A stretch of 64,000 bases of DNA from Bacteroides fluxus YIT 12057 (lineage in GTDB: Bacteria; Bacteroidota; Bacteroidia; Bacteroidales; Bacteroidaceae), in NCBI RefSeq assembly GCF_000195635.1, contig NZ_GL882614.1, positions 1-64,000 on the forward strand. Reading direction: 5' to 3'. The position numbers and the translations under genes were made by a program. This document shows positions 8,713 to 16,559 of this stretch, one piece after another (the stretch's first letter is position 1; every line of letters begins with the position of its first letter). The notes under the pieces were generated by a model that made no database searches, was not told the origin of the DNA, and saw only the letters and a list, made by a program, of their open reading frames with translations.

Positions 8713-10722
8713 ATGAACGACAACAAACTTATGAACCGTGCAGCGGACAACATCCGTATCCTCGCTGCATCTATGGTTGAGAAAGCCAATTCCGGACACC
8801 CCGGTGGTGCTATGGGTGGTGCAGATTTTATAAATGTGCTCTTTTCGGAGTTCCTTGTATATGATCCCGAAAACCCTGCATGGGAAGGTCGTGACCGTTT
8901 CTTCCTTGACCCGGGACATATGTCGCCGATGCTTTATTCAACTTTGGCACTGGCAGGCAAGTTCACTTTGAATGAATTGAAAGAATTCCGCCAATGGGGA
9001 AGCCCTACTCCAGGACATCCCGAACGTGACATCACACGCGGCATTGAGAACACTTCCGGTCCTTTGGGACAAGGCCATACATTTGCCGTAGGCGCAGCCA
9101 TCGCCGCCAAGTTCATGAAAGCCCGTTTCGAAGAAGTAATGAACGAAACTATTTACGCCTATATTTCCGACGGCGGTATCCAGGAAGAAATTTCACAAGG
9201 TGCCGGACGCATAGCCGGAGCTCTCGGACTGGATAATCTTATCATGTTCTATGATGCCAACGACATCCAGCTTTCCACCGAAACCAAGGATGTAACAATC
9301 GAAGATACCGGCAAGAAATATGAAGCATGGGGATGGAAAGTCATCACCATCAACGGAAATGATCCTGATGAGATTCGCAGCGCTCTAAACGAGGCCAAAG
9401 CTGAAAAAGAACGACCTACTTTGATTATCGGCCATACCGTTATGGGTAAAGGCGCCCGCAAGGCAGACGGCAGCAGTTATGAAGCCAACTGCGCTACCCA
9501 CGGTGCTCCTCTCGGAGGCGATGCCTATGTGAACACAATCAAGAATCTCGGTGGCGATCCCGTCAATCCGTTCATCATCTTCCCCGAAGTGGCTGAACTC
9601 TACGCCAAGCGTACTGCTGAATTGAAAAAAATCATGGAAGAGAAAAACGCAGTCAAAGCAGCTTGGGCAAAAGCCAATCCTGAAAAGGCCGCCAAGCTGG
9701 AATTGTTCTTCTCCGGCAAAGTTCCCGAAGTGAATTGGGCAGCCATCGAACAGAAAGCCAATGTGGCAACCCGCGCCGCTTCCGCAACTGTATTGGGTGC
9801 ACTTGCTACCCAAGTAGAGAACATGGTAGTAGCTTCTGCAGACCTGTCCAACTCCGACAAGACGGACGGTTTCCTCAAGAAAACCCACGCTTTCAAGAAA
9901 GGTGATTTCAGCGGTGCCTTCTTCCAGGCAGGCGTGTCCGAACTGACCATGGCTTGCTGTTGCATCGGTATGGCACTGCACGGTGGCATTATTCCTGCCT
10001 GCGGCACATTCTTCGTATTCTCCGATTATATGAAACCTGCCATACGTATGGCGGCTCTTATGGAAATACCCATAAAGTTCATCTGGACACACGATGCATT
10101 CCGCGTCGGTGAAGACGGTCCTACCCACGAACCGGTAGAACAAGAAGCACAAATCCGTCTCATGGAGAAACTGAAGAACCACAAAGGACACAACTCCATG
10201 CTGGTACTCCGTCCGGCAGACGCAGAAGAGACAACGATCGCATGGAAGCTTGCCATGGAGAACATGACTACTCCTACGGGACTGATTTTCTCTCGCCAGA
10301 ACATCAACAACCTGCCTGCAGGCAACGACTATGCACAGGCAGCCAAAGGCGCCTATATCGTTGCCGGTTCAGACGAAAACCCGGATATCATTCTCGTCGC
10401 TTCCGGTTCTGAGGTGGCTACATTGGTAGCCGGAACTGAATTATTGCGTAAAGATGGTGTCAAGGTACGTATCGTATCTGCACCGTCCGAAGGCTTGTTC
10501 CGCAACCAGGCTCCCGGATACCAGGAAAGTATCATTCCTTGCGGTGCCAAGGTGTTCGGTCTGACAGCAGGCCTGCCTGTCACCTTGGAAGGGTTGGCAG
10601 GTGCCAACGGTAAAGTCTGGGGCTTGGAATCTTTCGGTTTCTCCGCACCTTACAAAGTATTGGACGAGAAACTGGGCTTTACGGCAGAGAATGTATATAA
10701 GCAAGTAAAAGCAATGCTCTAA
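8713..10722 (+). CDS. tkt: Transketolase
   Basis: Transfers two-carbon ketol units between sugar phosphates in the non-oxidative pentose phosphate pathway, using thiamine diphosphate. The 669-residue protein is full length. ANSGHPGGAMGGADF near residues 24-38 is the N-terminal signature. The cofactor-binding segment is SDGGIQEEISQGAGRIAGALGLDNLIMFYDAN near 150-180, with SDG in place of the common GDG. The pyrimidine domain includes FVFSDYMKPAIRMAAL and the conserved HDAFRVGEDGPTHEPVEQ. It is followed by rpiB after a hairpin and preceded by the AraR-like regulator, a pentose-metabolism grouping. Confidence 0.96.
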   Translation: MNDNKLMNRAADNIRILAASMVEKANSGHPGGAMGGADFINVLFSEFLVYDPENPAWEGRDRFFLDPGHMSPMLYSTLALAGKFTLNELKEFRQWGSPTPGHPERDITRGIENTSGPLGQGHTFAVGAAIAAKFMKARFEEVMNETIYAYISDGGIQEEISQGAGRIAGALGLDNLIMFYDANDIQLSTETKDVTIEDTGKKYEAWGWKVITINGNDPDEIRSALNEAKAEKERPTLIIGHTVMGKGARKADGSSYEANCATHGAPLGGDAYVNTIKNLGGDPVNPFIIFPEVAELYAKRTAELKKIMEEKNAVKAAWAKANPEKAAKLELFFSGKVPEVNWAAIEQKANVATRAASATVLGALATQVENMVVASADLSNSDKTDGFLKKTHAFKKGDFSGAFFQAGVSELTMACCCIGMALHGGIIPACGTFFVFSDYMKPAIRMAALMEIPIKFIWTHDAFRVGEDGPTHEPVEQEAQIRLMEKLKNHKGHNSMLVLRPADAEETTIAWKLAMENMTTPTGLIFSRQNINNLPAGNDYAQAAKGAYIVAGSDENPDIILVASGSEVATLVAGTELLRKDGVKVRIVSAPSEGLFRNQAPGYQESIIPCGAKVFGLTAGLPVTLEGLAGANGKVWGLESFGFSAPYKVLDEKLGFTAENVYKQVKAML

Positions 10723-10739
10723 AATAAGAATTAAAAGAA

Positions 10740-10788
10740 AGGTGTGTCCGAACAGACTGATAAAAAGATCTGCTTTGGCACACCTTCT
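10740..10788 (+). terminator. Hairpin between tkt and rpiB
   Basis: Arms AAGGTGTGTCC and GGCACACCTT pair with one bulge, and inner bases AACAGA/TCTGCTT extend the stem. The T-run is poor (CTTACTTATTATAT), so partial read-through into rpiB is plausible. Confidence 0.55.
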
Positions 10789-10829
10789 TACTTATTATAT
10801 AATATACCAATCATAAAACTGTAAATATA

Positions 10830-11270
10830 ATGAAAACTATTGGAATCTGTTCCGACCATGCAGGATTTGAACTGAAAGAATATGTTCGCGGTTGGCTGGA
10901 GGCCAAAGGTTGGGCTTACAAGGATTTCGGAACCTACTCCACTGAAAGTTGCGATTATCCAGATTTCGCCCATGCCCTTGCCGAAGCTGTCGAAGCCGGT
11001 GAATGTTATCCGGGAATCGCAATCTGTGGAAGCGGTGAAGGCATCAGCATGACACTGAACAAACACCAGGGAATCCGTGCCGCGCTATGTTGGAATGCAG
11101 AGATTGCCCATTTGGCACGCCAACACAATGACGCTAATGTACTTGCAATGCCAGGACGGTTCATCAGCACTGAAGAAGCAGACATGATTATGACTGAATT
11201 CTTCAATACCCCCTTTGAAGGCGGACGCCATCAAAGGAGGATAGATAAAATCCCGGTGCAGAAAAAATAA
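10830..11270 (+). CDS. rpiB: Ribose-5-phosphate isomerase B
   Basis: Interconverts ribose 5-phosphate and ribulose 5-phosphate in the cytoplasm. The 146-residue protein matches the RpiB/LacAB family: CSDHAGFELKEYV near the N-terminus, CDYPDFAHALAEAV, and CGSGEGISMTLNKHQGIRAALCW. The last contains the catalytic-base Cys region and the ring-opening residues. Its location after tkt completes a small pentose phosphate group under the likely influence of the AraR-like regulator. Confidence 0.94.
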   Translation: MKTIGICSDHAGFELKEYVRGWLEAKGWAYKDFGTYSTESCDYPDFAHALAEAVEAGECYPGIAICGSGEGISMTLNKHQGIRAALCWNAEIAHLARQHNDANVLAMPGRFISTEEADMIMTEFFNTPFEGGRHQRRIDKIPVQKK

Positions 11271-11283
11271 TCGCCCCATAAAT

Positions 11284-11349
11284 ACCGGTTACACGTAAAT
11301 TCGTGGAAGGGACTTTCCAATCCACGAATTTACGTGTAACCGGTTTTTT
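11284..11349 (+). terminator. Intrinsic terminator with a perfect 24-bp stem
   Basis: Left arm 11284-11307 and right arm 11321-11344 are exact reverse complements (24 bp, starting ACCGGTTACACG), with a 13-base loop and an immediate T6 tract. It terminates rpiB. The stem is unusually long and perfect. Confidence 0.93.
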
Positions 11350-11457
11350 ATCATTTATTTCCTTCTTCTACCTCCCGCACAGCTTCCTTAACCCGATTCA
11401 ATCAAATATTACACCTTTTCGGTCAAAAACTCGTCCCTGTGAACAGCAGTCTTTCCG

Positions 11458-11465
11458 TACTTTTG
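11458..11465 (+). promoter_or_regulatory. Candidate GH28 promoter (-7 box)
   Basis: TACTTTTG matches TAnnTTTG and lies 37 bases before the chosen start at 11502. It sits inside the in-frame extension that would begin at 11439, which argues against that earlier start. Confidence 0.55.
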
Positions 11466-11501
11466 TGGCTGATATCTAATAACCAAAAAATAAAGGAAAA
11501 C

Positions 11502-12905
11502 ATGAAAAGAGTATTAGGATTTCTTTCCCTGCTTTTATCGGTTGCCATGGCTACCGCCAACCCGATAGACTTTGACAAAGCCTTCAAGGAGAGCGCCCGA
11601 ATCGAAAAACAGATCAAGAAAACCTCATTTCCCAAACGTACGTATCTTATTACAGATTTCGGAGCGAAGCCGGATACACCGGACAGCCCCTGCCATGAAG
11701 AAATCAACCGTGCCATTGTAACTTGCAGCCTAAACGGCGGCGGTACGGTCATCGTACCCAAAGGAACTTTCTATACAGGCCCCATCACCTTAAAGAGCAA
11801 TGTAAACTTTCATGTAGAGGAAGGTGCCACACTGAAGTTCTCCACAGACCAGAGCCTCTATTTCCCCGGAGTCATCACCCGTTGGGAAGGATTAGATTGT
11901 TACAATGCCCGCCCCCTCATCTATGCCTACGGTGAAACCAACATCGCCATCACCGGTAAAGGTACCATAGACGGACAAGGTTCCAAAGAAACCTGGTGGC
12001 CCATGTGCGGTGCTCCCCGTTACGGCTGGAAAGAAGGAATGGTGGCACAGCGCAACGGCGGACGCGAACGTCTGTTAATGTACGGAGAGACCTCCACTCC
12101 TATCTATAAACGCGTAATGAAGCCCGAAGACGGTCTGCGTCCCCAACTCGTCAACCTTTATTCCTGCAATACAGTACTGATTGAAGACATCACCCTGCTG
12201 AACTCACCATTCTGGGTAATCCACCCGCTGTTTTGCGAGAGTCTCACCGTTCGAGGCGTAAAAGTATTCAACCGCGGCCCCAACGGAGACGGCTGTGATC
12301 CGGAATCCTGCAAGAACGTATTGATCGAGAACTGCACCTTCGATACCGGTGATGACTGCATTGCCATCAAATCCGGGCGTAATGCCGATGGACGCAAGTG
12401 GAATATACCCAGTGAAAACATCATCGTACGCAATTGCTTCATGAAGAACGGCCATGGCGGTGTGGTAATAGGCAGTGAAATCTCCGGCGGTTACCGCAAC
12501 CTGTATGTAGAAAACTGCCAGATGGACAGCCCCAATCTGGACCGTGTCATCCGTATCAAGACCAGTACCTGCCGCGGTGGAATCATAGAAAATGTATTTG
12601 TACGCAATGTCACCGTAGGCCAATGCCGCGAAGCCGTGCTGCGCATCAACCTCCAATACGAAAACCGGGAAAAGTGTGACCGCAGCTTCCCTCCGGTCGT
12701 ACGCAATGTACACTTGAAAAACGTAACTTGCGAAAAGAGCAAGTTAGGCATACTCATCATTGGTTTGGATGACGACAAACATGTATCCAATGTCAGTGTG
12801 GAAGACTGCCACTTCAACAATGTCGCAAAAGATGGAAATGACATAAAAGGAGCAAAAGACGTTACGCTTAGAAATCTCTACATTAACGGAAAACTTGTAA
12901 AGTGA
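11502..12905 (+). CDS. Secreted glycoside hydrolase family 28 (polygalacturonase-like)
   Basis: A 467-residue pectin-degrading enzyme exported by a signal peptide (MKRVLGFLSLLLSVAMATA, cleavage near residue 19-21). It hydrolyses galacturonan or rhamnogalacturonan backbones. The parallel beta-helix bears the GH28 catalytic set: NGDGCDPE (NTD-like Asp), DTGDDCIAIKSG (paired Asp), NGHGGVVIGSE (His) and RVIRIKT (RIK). The start at 11502 is supported by the signal peptide and by a promoter box upstream. No SusCD pair accompanies it here, so it is probably a stand-alone gene. Exact pectin substrate is not determinable. Confidence 0.92.
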   Translation: MKRVLGFLSLLLSVAMATANPIDFDKAFKESARIEKQIKKTSFPKRTYLITDFGAKPDTPDSPCHEEINRAIVTCSLNGGGTVIVPKGTFYTGPITLKSNVNFHVEEGATLKFSTDQSLYFPGVITRWEGLDCYNARPLIYAYGETNIAITGKGTIDGQGSKETWWPMCGAPRYGWKEGMVAQRNGGRERLLMYGETSTPIYKRVMKPEDGLRPQLVNLYSCNTVLIEDITLLNSPFWVIHPLFCESLTVRGVKVFNRGPNGDGCDPESCKNVLIENCTFDTGDDCIAIKSGRNADGRKWNIPSENIIVRNCFMKNGHGGVVIGSEISGGYRNLYVENCQMDSPNLDRVIRIKTSTCRGGIIENVFVRNVTVGQCREAVLRINLQYENREKCDRSFPPVVRNVHLKNVTCEKSKLGILIIGLDDDKHVSNVSVEDCHFNNVAKDGNDIKGAKDVTLRNLYINGKLVK

Positions 12906-12930
12906 CGCAACCACATTCACTATAATACCC

Positions 12931-12980
12931 GCCCGGAGTCTTGACATTCTGACAGAATACACTGAGACTTCGGGCTTTTT
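12931..12980 (+). terminator. Intrinsic terminator after GH28
   Basis: GCCCGGAGTCT pairs with AGACTTCGGGC (one mismatch), inner bases ATTCT/AGAAT extend it, and T5 follows. Confidence 0.85.
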
Positions 12981-13038
12981 CTTTACCCCTTTTTCTTATT
13001 TTTCACAGAGAAGATGTGTGTTATCTTCAAATAAAAAC

Positions 13039-13046
13039 TATCTTTG
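13039..13046 (+). promoter_or_regulatory. Candidate promoter of the ferredoxin oxidoreductase operon
   Basis: TATCTTTG, a full match to TAnnTTTG, 30 bases before the TPR gene that opens the operon. Confidence 0.6.
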
Positions 13047-13075
13047 TAGTTCAATAACCCGGAACTCAGAATGAT

Positions 13076-13351
13076 ATGGAGCAACTTAATACCATAAAAG
13101 AGCTTATCAATCAGGGAAGTGTAGAAGGAGCCATCCAACGGCTCGATCAAATGCTACAAACCGACTTTCCCGGCAAGGATGAGGCTTACTATCTGCGGGG
13201 AAATGCCTACCGGAAGCTAGGCAACTGGCAGCAAGCGCTGAACAATTACCGGTACGCCATCGACCTCAACCCGGAAAGTCCTGCCCAACAGGCCCATCAA
13301 ATGGTTATGGACATCCTGAATTTCTTCAATAAGGATATGTACAATCAATAA
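13076..13351 (+). CDS. Small TPR protein opening the 2-oxoacid oxidoreductase operon
   Basis: A 91-residue cytoplasmic protein with one to two tetratricopeptide helices: DEAYYLRGNAYRKLGNWQQALNNYRYAIDLNPESP (about residues 36-70) is a clear TPR unit. The N-terminus (EQLNTIKELINQGSVEGAIQRLDQML) forms a preceding helical pair. It starts 30 bases after a strong promoter and is 16 bases upstream of the ferredoxin subunit, so it is co-transcribed with the oxidoreductase. TPRs mediate protein contacts, so an assembly or scaffold role is a reasonable inference. No enzyme motif is present. Confidence 0.85.
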   Translation: MEQLNTIKELINQGSVEGAIQRLDQMLQTDFPGKDEAYYLRGNAYRKLGNWQQALNNYRYAIDLNPESPAQQAHQMVMDILNFFNKDMYNQ

Positions 13352-13367
13352 ATAAAGAACGTAAATT

Positions 13368-13595
13368 ATGGCAAAAATCAAAGGAGCAATCGTAGTGGAC
13401 ACCGAGCGTTGCAAAGGCTGCAATCTGTGTGTGGTAGCTTGTCCGCTCAATGTAATAGCCCTCGCCAAAGAGGTGAATATGAAAGGGTACAATTATGCCC
13501 AGCAGATCGTAGAAGACAAATGTAACGGATGTTCATCCTGCGCGACTGTATGTCCCGATGGATGCATTTCCGTATATAAAGTAAAAGTTGAATAA
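13368..13595 (+). CDS. 2-oxoacid:ferredoxin oxidoreductase, ferredoxin (delta) subunit
   Basis: A 75-residue electron-carrier subunit with two [4Fe-4S] clusters. Cysteines 15, 18, 21 and 25 (CKGCNLCVVACP) and 52, 55, 58 and 62 (CNGCSSCATVCP) form two complete CxxCxxCxxxCP motifs. It receives electrons from the thiamine-diphosphate subunits and passes them to soluble ferredoxin. It lies 12 bases ahead of the alpha subunit. The order delta, alpha, beta, gamma matches Vor/Kor-type four-subunit enzymes. Confidence 0.93.
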   Translation: MAKIKGAIVVDTERCKGCNLCVVACPLNVIALAKEVNMKGYNYAQQIVEDKCNGCSSCATVCPDGCISVYKVKVE

Positions 13596-13607
13596 AATCA
13601 GAAGAAT

Positions 13608-14687
13608 ATGGCAGAAGAAGTTGTATTAATGAAAGGAAACGAAGCCATCGCCCAGGCAGCCATCCGTTATGGTGTGGACGGTTACTTCGGTTATCCTATT
13701 ACTCCCCAATCAGAGGTATTGGAAACCCTTGCCGAACTGAAGCCGTGGGAAACAACCGGCATGGTAGTGCTCCAGGCAGAAAGTGAAGTGGCAGCTATTA
13801 ATATGGTATATGGCGGTGCCGGAAGCGGCAAGATGGTAATGACCTCTTCCTCCAGCCCCGGTGTCAGTTTGAAACAGGAAGGCATCTCTTACCTGGCAGG
13901 TGCCGAATTGCCCTGCCTGGTAGTGAATGTAATGCGTGGCGGTCCCGGCCTGGGAACTATCCAGCCGAGCCAGGCAGACTACTTCCAGACAGTAAAGGGC
14001 GGCGGCCATGGTGACTATCGCCTGATAGCCCTCGCCCCGGCGTCCGTACAGGAGATGGCGGACTTCGTGGGACTGGCATTCGAACTGGCTTTCAAATACC
14101 GCAACCCGGCCATTATCCTGGCCGACGGCGTTATCGGCCAGATGATGGAAAAGGTAGTCCTCCCCGCCCAAAGAGCCCGCCGCACCGATGCGGAAGTCAT
14201 TGAACAATGCCCGTGGGCTACTACCGGCAGGACGAATGGCCGCAAGCCCAACATCATCACTTCTCTTGAGTTGAAACCGGAAGAAATGGAAAAGAACAAC
14301 ATCCGTTTCCAGGCTAAATACAAGACGATTGAAGAGAACGAGGTGCGCTTTGAAGAAATCCATTGTGAGGATGCCGAATACCTGATTGTAGCCTTCGGCT
14401 CTATGGCACGTATCGGCCAGAAAGCCATGGAACTGGCACGCGAAGAAGGCATTAAAGTAGGTATGCTCCGCCCTATCACCCTGTGGCCGTTCCCCACTAA
14501 AGCCATCGCCGCATATGCCGGCAAGGTAAAAGGCATGCTTGTTACAGAATTGAATGCCGGACAGATGGTTGAAGATGTACGTCTTGCCGTCAACGGTAAG
14601 GTAAAAGTGGAACACTTCGGCCGCCTGGGCGGTATCGTACCCGATCCGGACGAAATCGTAACCGCGCTGAAAGAAAAACTAGTCTGA
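13608..14687 (+). CDS. 2-oxoacid:ferredoxin oxidoreductase, alpha subunit (VorB/KorA type)
   Basis: A 359-residue catalytic subunit containing the pyrimidine-binding part of the thiamine-diphosphate site. FGYPITPQSEVLETLAEL near residues 25-42 is the diagnostic signature, with the conserved QAESEVAAINMVYGGAGSGKMVMTSSSSPGVSLKQEG segment. The C-terminal third (FGSMARIGQKAMELAREEGIKVGMLRPITLWPFP) is the transketolase C-terminal-like domain. The enzyme oxidatively decarboxylates a 2-oxoacid to an acyl-CoA, reducing ferredoxin, or runs in reverse for reductive carboxylation in anaerobes. Similar Bacteroides proteins are annotated both as 3-methyl-2-oxobutanoate (VorB) and 2-oxoglutarate (KorA) enzymes; substrate cannot be settled here. 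Confidence 0.92.
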   Translation: MAEEVVLMKGNEAIAQAAIRYGVDGYFGYPITPQSEVLETLAELKPWETTGMVVLQAESEVAAINMVYGGAGSGKMVMTSSSSPGVSLKQEGISYLAGAELPCLVVNVMRGGPGLGTIQPSQADYFQTVKGGGHGDYRLIALAPASVQEMADFVGLAFELAFKYRNPAIILADGVIGQMMEKVVLPAQRARRTDAEVIEQCPWATTGRTNGRKPNIITSLELKPEEMEKNNIRFQAKYKTIEENEVRFEEIHCEDAEYLIVAFGSMARIGQKAMELAREEGIKVGMLRPITLWPFPTKAIAAYAGKVKGMLVTELNAGQMVEDVRLAVNGKVKVEHFGRLGGIVPDPDEIVTALKEKLV

Positions 14688-14790
14688 TGCACGATTCGGC
14701 AATCGTACGGTTACGAGATTAAAGTTATCTTCCGTAAATCCGTACATCCCCCCATCGTAAATCATAAATAATTAAATCGTAAACAGAACG

Positions 14791-14964
14791 ATGAATCCCG
14801 ATAAAATAAGAAGCGTACTGAACATCCTTTTCATGATACTTGCCTTGGCATCTATCATTATCTATTTTGCAGCGAAAGATGACTTCAAACTGTTTATCTA
14901 CGTCTGCGGTGCGGCAATATTTGTCAAACTGATGGAGTTCTTCATACGATTCACCAACAGATAA
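14791..14964 (+). CDS. 57-residue membrane protein inside the oxidoreductase operon
   Basis: A short open frame starting ATG at 14791 and ending TAA at 14962-14964, encoding MNPDKIRSVLNILFMILALA and 37 more residues. Two hydrophobic segments (about 9-26 and 33-49) suggest a small hairpin membrane protein with a basic C-terminus. It fills most of the 290-base gap between the alpha and beta subunit genes, is on the same strand, and ends 12 bases before the beta subunit start, so it should be translated from the same mRNA. The sequence before it (14693-14790) is gene-free with repeated ATCGTA words. Function unknown; a membrane tether for a ferredoxin-linked enzyme is speculation. Confidence 0.75.
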   Translation: MNPDKIRSVLNILFMILALASIIIYFAAKDDFKLFIYVCGAAIFVKLMEFFIRFTNR

Positions 14965-14976
14965 GGAGAAGAGATT

Positions 14977-15738
14977 ATGACAAAAGAAGATATTATCAAA
15001 CCCGAGAATCTGGTTGCAAAGAAACCGACTCTGATGAACGATAATCCCATGCACTACTGCCCGGGATGCAGCCACGGTGTGGTCCACAAACTGGTAGCCG
15101 AAGTAATCGAGGAAATGGGACTGGAAGACAAAGCAGTAGGTATTTCCCCTGTGGGATGTGCCGTTTTTATCTACAACTACATAGACATTGACTGGCAAGA
15201 AGCTGCCCATGGACGCGCGCCTGCACTTGCCACCGCCATCAAGCGCCTCTGGCCGGACCGTCTGGTATTTACGTACCAGGGAGACGGTGACCTGGCTTGT
15301 ATCGGTACAGCCGAAACCATCCATGCCTTGAACCGCGGTGAGAATATCACCATCATCTTCATCAACAATGCCATTTACGGTATGACCGGCGGACAAATGG
15401 CCCCGACCACCCTCGTTGGCATGAAAACCTCCACCAGCCCCTACGGCCGTGACGTGCATCTGCACGGTTATCCGCTGAAGATGGCTGATATCGCCGCCCA
15501 GCTGGAAGGTACGGCATACGTTACCCGCCAAAGTGTAGAAACGGTTCCCGCCATCCGCAAGGCAAAGAAAGCCATCCGCAAAGCATTCGAAAACTCTATG
15601 GCAGGCAAAGGCTCCAACCTCGTGGAGATAGTCTCTACCTGCAATTCCGGCTGGAAGATGTCTCCTGAAAAATCGAACACCTGGATGGAAGAGCACATGT
15701 TCCCGTTCTATCCGCTGGGTGACTTGAAAGATAAATAA
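14977..15738 (+). CDS. 2-oxoacid:ferredoxin oxidoreductase, beta subunit (thiamine diphosphate-binding)
   Basis: A 253-residue subunit with the diphosphate-binding half of the cofactor site. HYCPGCSHGVVHKLVAEV near residues 27-44 begins the domain; GDGDLACIGTAETIHALNRGENITIIFINNAIYGMTGGQMAPTT is the GDG...NN thiamine-diphosphate motif. It pairs with the alpha subunit encoded upstream and is 22 bases ahead of the gamma subunit. It is soluble and cytoplasmic. Family is certain; the particular 2-oxoacid is not. Confidence 0.93.
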   Translation: MTKEDIIKPENLVAKKPTLMNDNPMHYCPGCSHGVVHKLVAEVIEEMGLEDKAVGISPVGCAVFIYNYIDIDWQEAAHGRAPALATAIKRLWPDRLVFTYQGDGDLACIGTAETIHALNRGENITIIFINNAIYGMTGGQMAPTTLVGMKTSTSPYGRDVHLHGYPLKMADIAAQLEGTAYVTRQSVETVPAIRKAKKAIRKAFENSMAGKGSNLVEIVSTCNSGWKMSPEKSNTWMEEHMFPFYPLGDLKDK

Positions 15739-15760
15739 ACATGCTAAAGACAGAAGAACA

Positions 15761-16303
15761 ATGAAAGAAGAAATCATTATAGCAGGCTTCGGTGGACAGG
15801 GTGTATTGTCCATGGGAAAGATTTTGGCATACTCCGGACTGATGGAAGGCAAAGAAGTAACCTGGATGCCGGCTTACGGACCGGAACAACGTGGCGGTAC
15901 AGCCAATGTTACCGTTATCGTGAGCGACGAAAAGATATCTTCGCCCATCCTCAGCAAGTACGACGCAGCCATCATCCTCAACCAACCGTCATTGGAGAAG
16001 TTCGAGAGTAAAGTAAAACCCGGTGGTGTACTTATCTACGACGGTTACGGCATCATCCATCCGCCTACACGCAAAGATATCCATGTATATCGCATCGACG
16101 CCATGGATGCTGCCAACGAAATGAACAACGCCAAAGCATTCAACATGATTGTATTGGGCGGATTGCTGAAACTGAAACCGATGGTTACGCTGGATAGCGT
16201 GCTCAGAGGTTTGAAAAAGACGTTGCCCGAACGCCATCATCACTTGATACCGATGAACGAAGAGGCTATCAAGAAGGGAATGGAGTTGATCAAAGAAGTA
16301 TGA
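15761..16303 (+). CDS. 2-oxoacid:ferredoxin oxidoreductase, gamma subunit
   Basis: A 180-residue protein of the pyruvate/ketoisovalerate oxidoreductase catalytic gamma family. The N-terminal nucleotide-binding-like motif IIAGFGGQGVLSMGKILAYSG and the segment MPAYGPEQRGGTANVTVIVSDEKI are diagnostic; this domain contacts CoA. It is the last gene of the operon and is followed by a strong terminator. Together the operon supplies a complete four-subunit enzyme plus two accessory small proteins. Confidence 0.93.
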   Translation: MKEEIIIAGFGGQGVLSMGKILAYSGLMEGKEVTWMPAYGPEQRGGTANVTVIVSDEKISSPILSKYDAAIILNQPSLEKFESKVKPGGVLIYDGYGIIHPPTRKDIHVYRIDAMDAANEMNNAKAFNMIVLGGLLKLKPMVTLDSVLRGLKKTLPERHHHLIPMNEEAIKKGMELIKEV

Positions 16304-16330
16304 CCCCTCGCCTTATTCAATAAAAAGTTT

Positions 16331-16371
16331 AGCCCTTGCAAATCCAAAAAGTTTGCAAGGGCTGTTTTTTT
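16331..16371 (+). terminator. Intrinsic terminator of the oxidoreductase operon
   Basis: Perfect 12-bp stem AGCCCTTGCAAA / TTTGCAAGGGCT with a 9-base loop and, after one G, a T7 tract. Confidence 0.93.
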
Positions 16372-16542
16372 ATACAAGTGCGTGAACCGATGCAGATAAG
16401 TGTGTGAGCTTACAGTCATCACTGAAGAATAAAGCCATAAATTATATACCCAAACAAGCCATCCGTTTAAGGAAGCAAATCGTACGACTCTTTTAAAAGA
16501 TGCAAAAAACACAGGATTCGGTAAGCGAATAATTTTTTATTG

Positions 16543-16550
16543 TATCTTTG
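16543..16550 (+). promoter_or_regulatory. Candidate porin promoter, almost abutting the start codon
   Basis: TATCTTTG matches the -7 consensus and ends only nine bases before the ATG at 16560. Transcription would start about 0-5 bases before the codon, giving a leaderless or near-leaderless mRNA. Confidence 0.55.
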
Positions 16551-16559
16551 CGCCTAATT

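Noticed and set aside
9385..10191. 268-codon open frame antisense to transketolase
   Set aside because: It is a mirror of a highly biased gene; the protein is Cys/His/Phe-rich without family motifs, and transketolase on the other strand is unambiguous.
13710..15852. Long antisense frames (301 and 375 codons) across the oxidoreductase operon
   Set aside because: They oppose strong genes with clear catalytic motifs and have no recognisable domains or promoter; codon-usage shadows.
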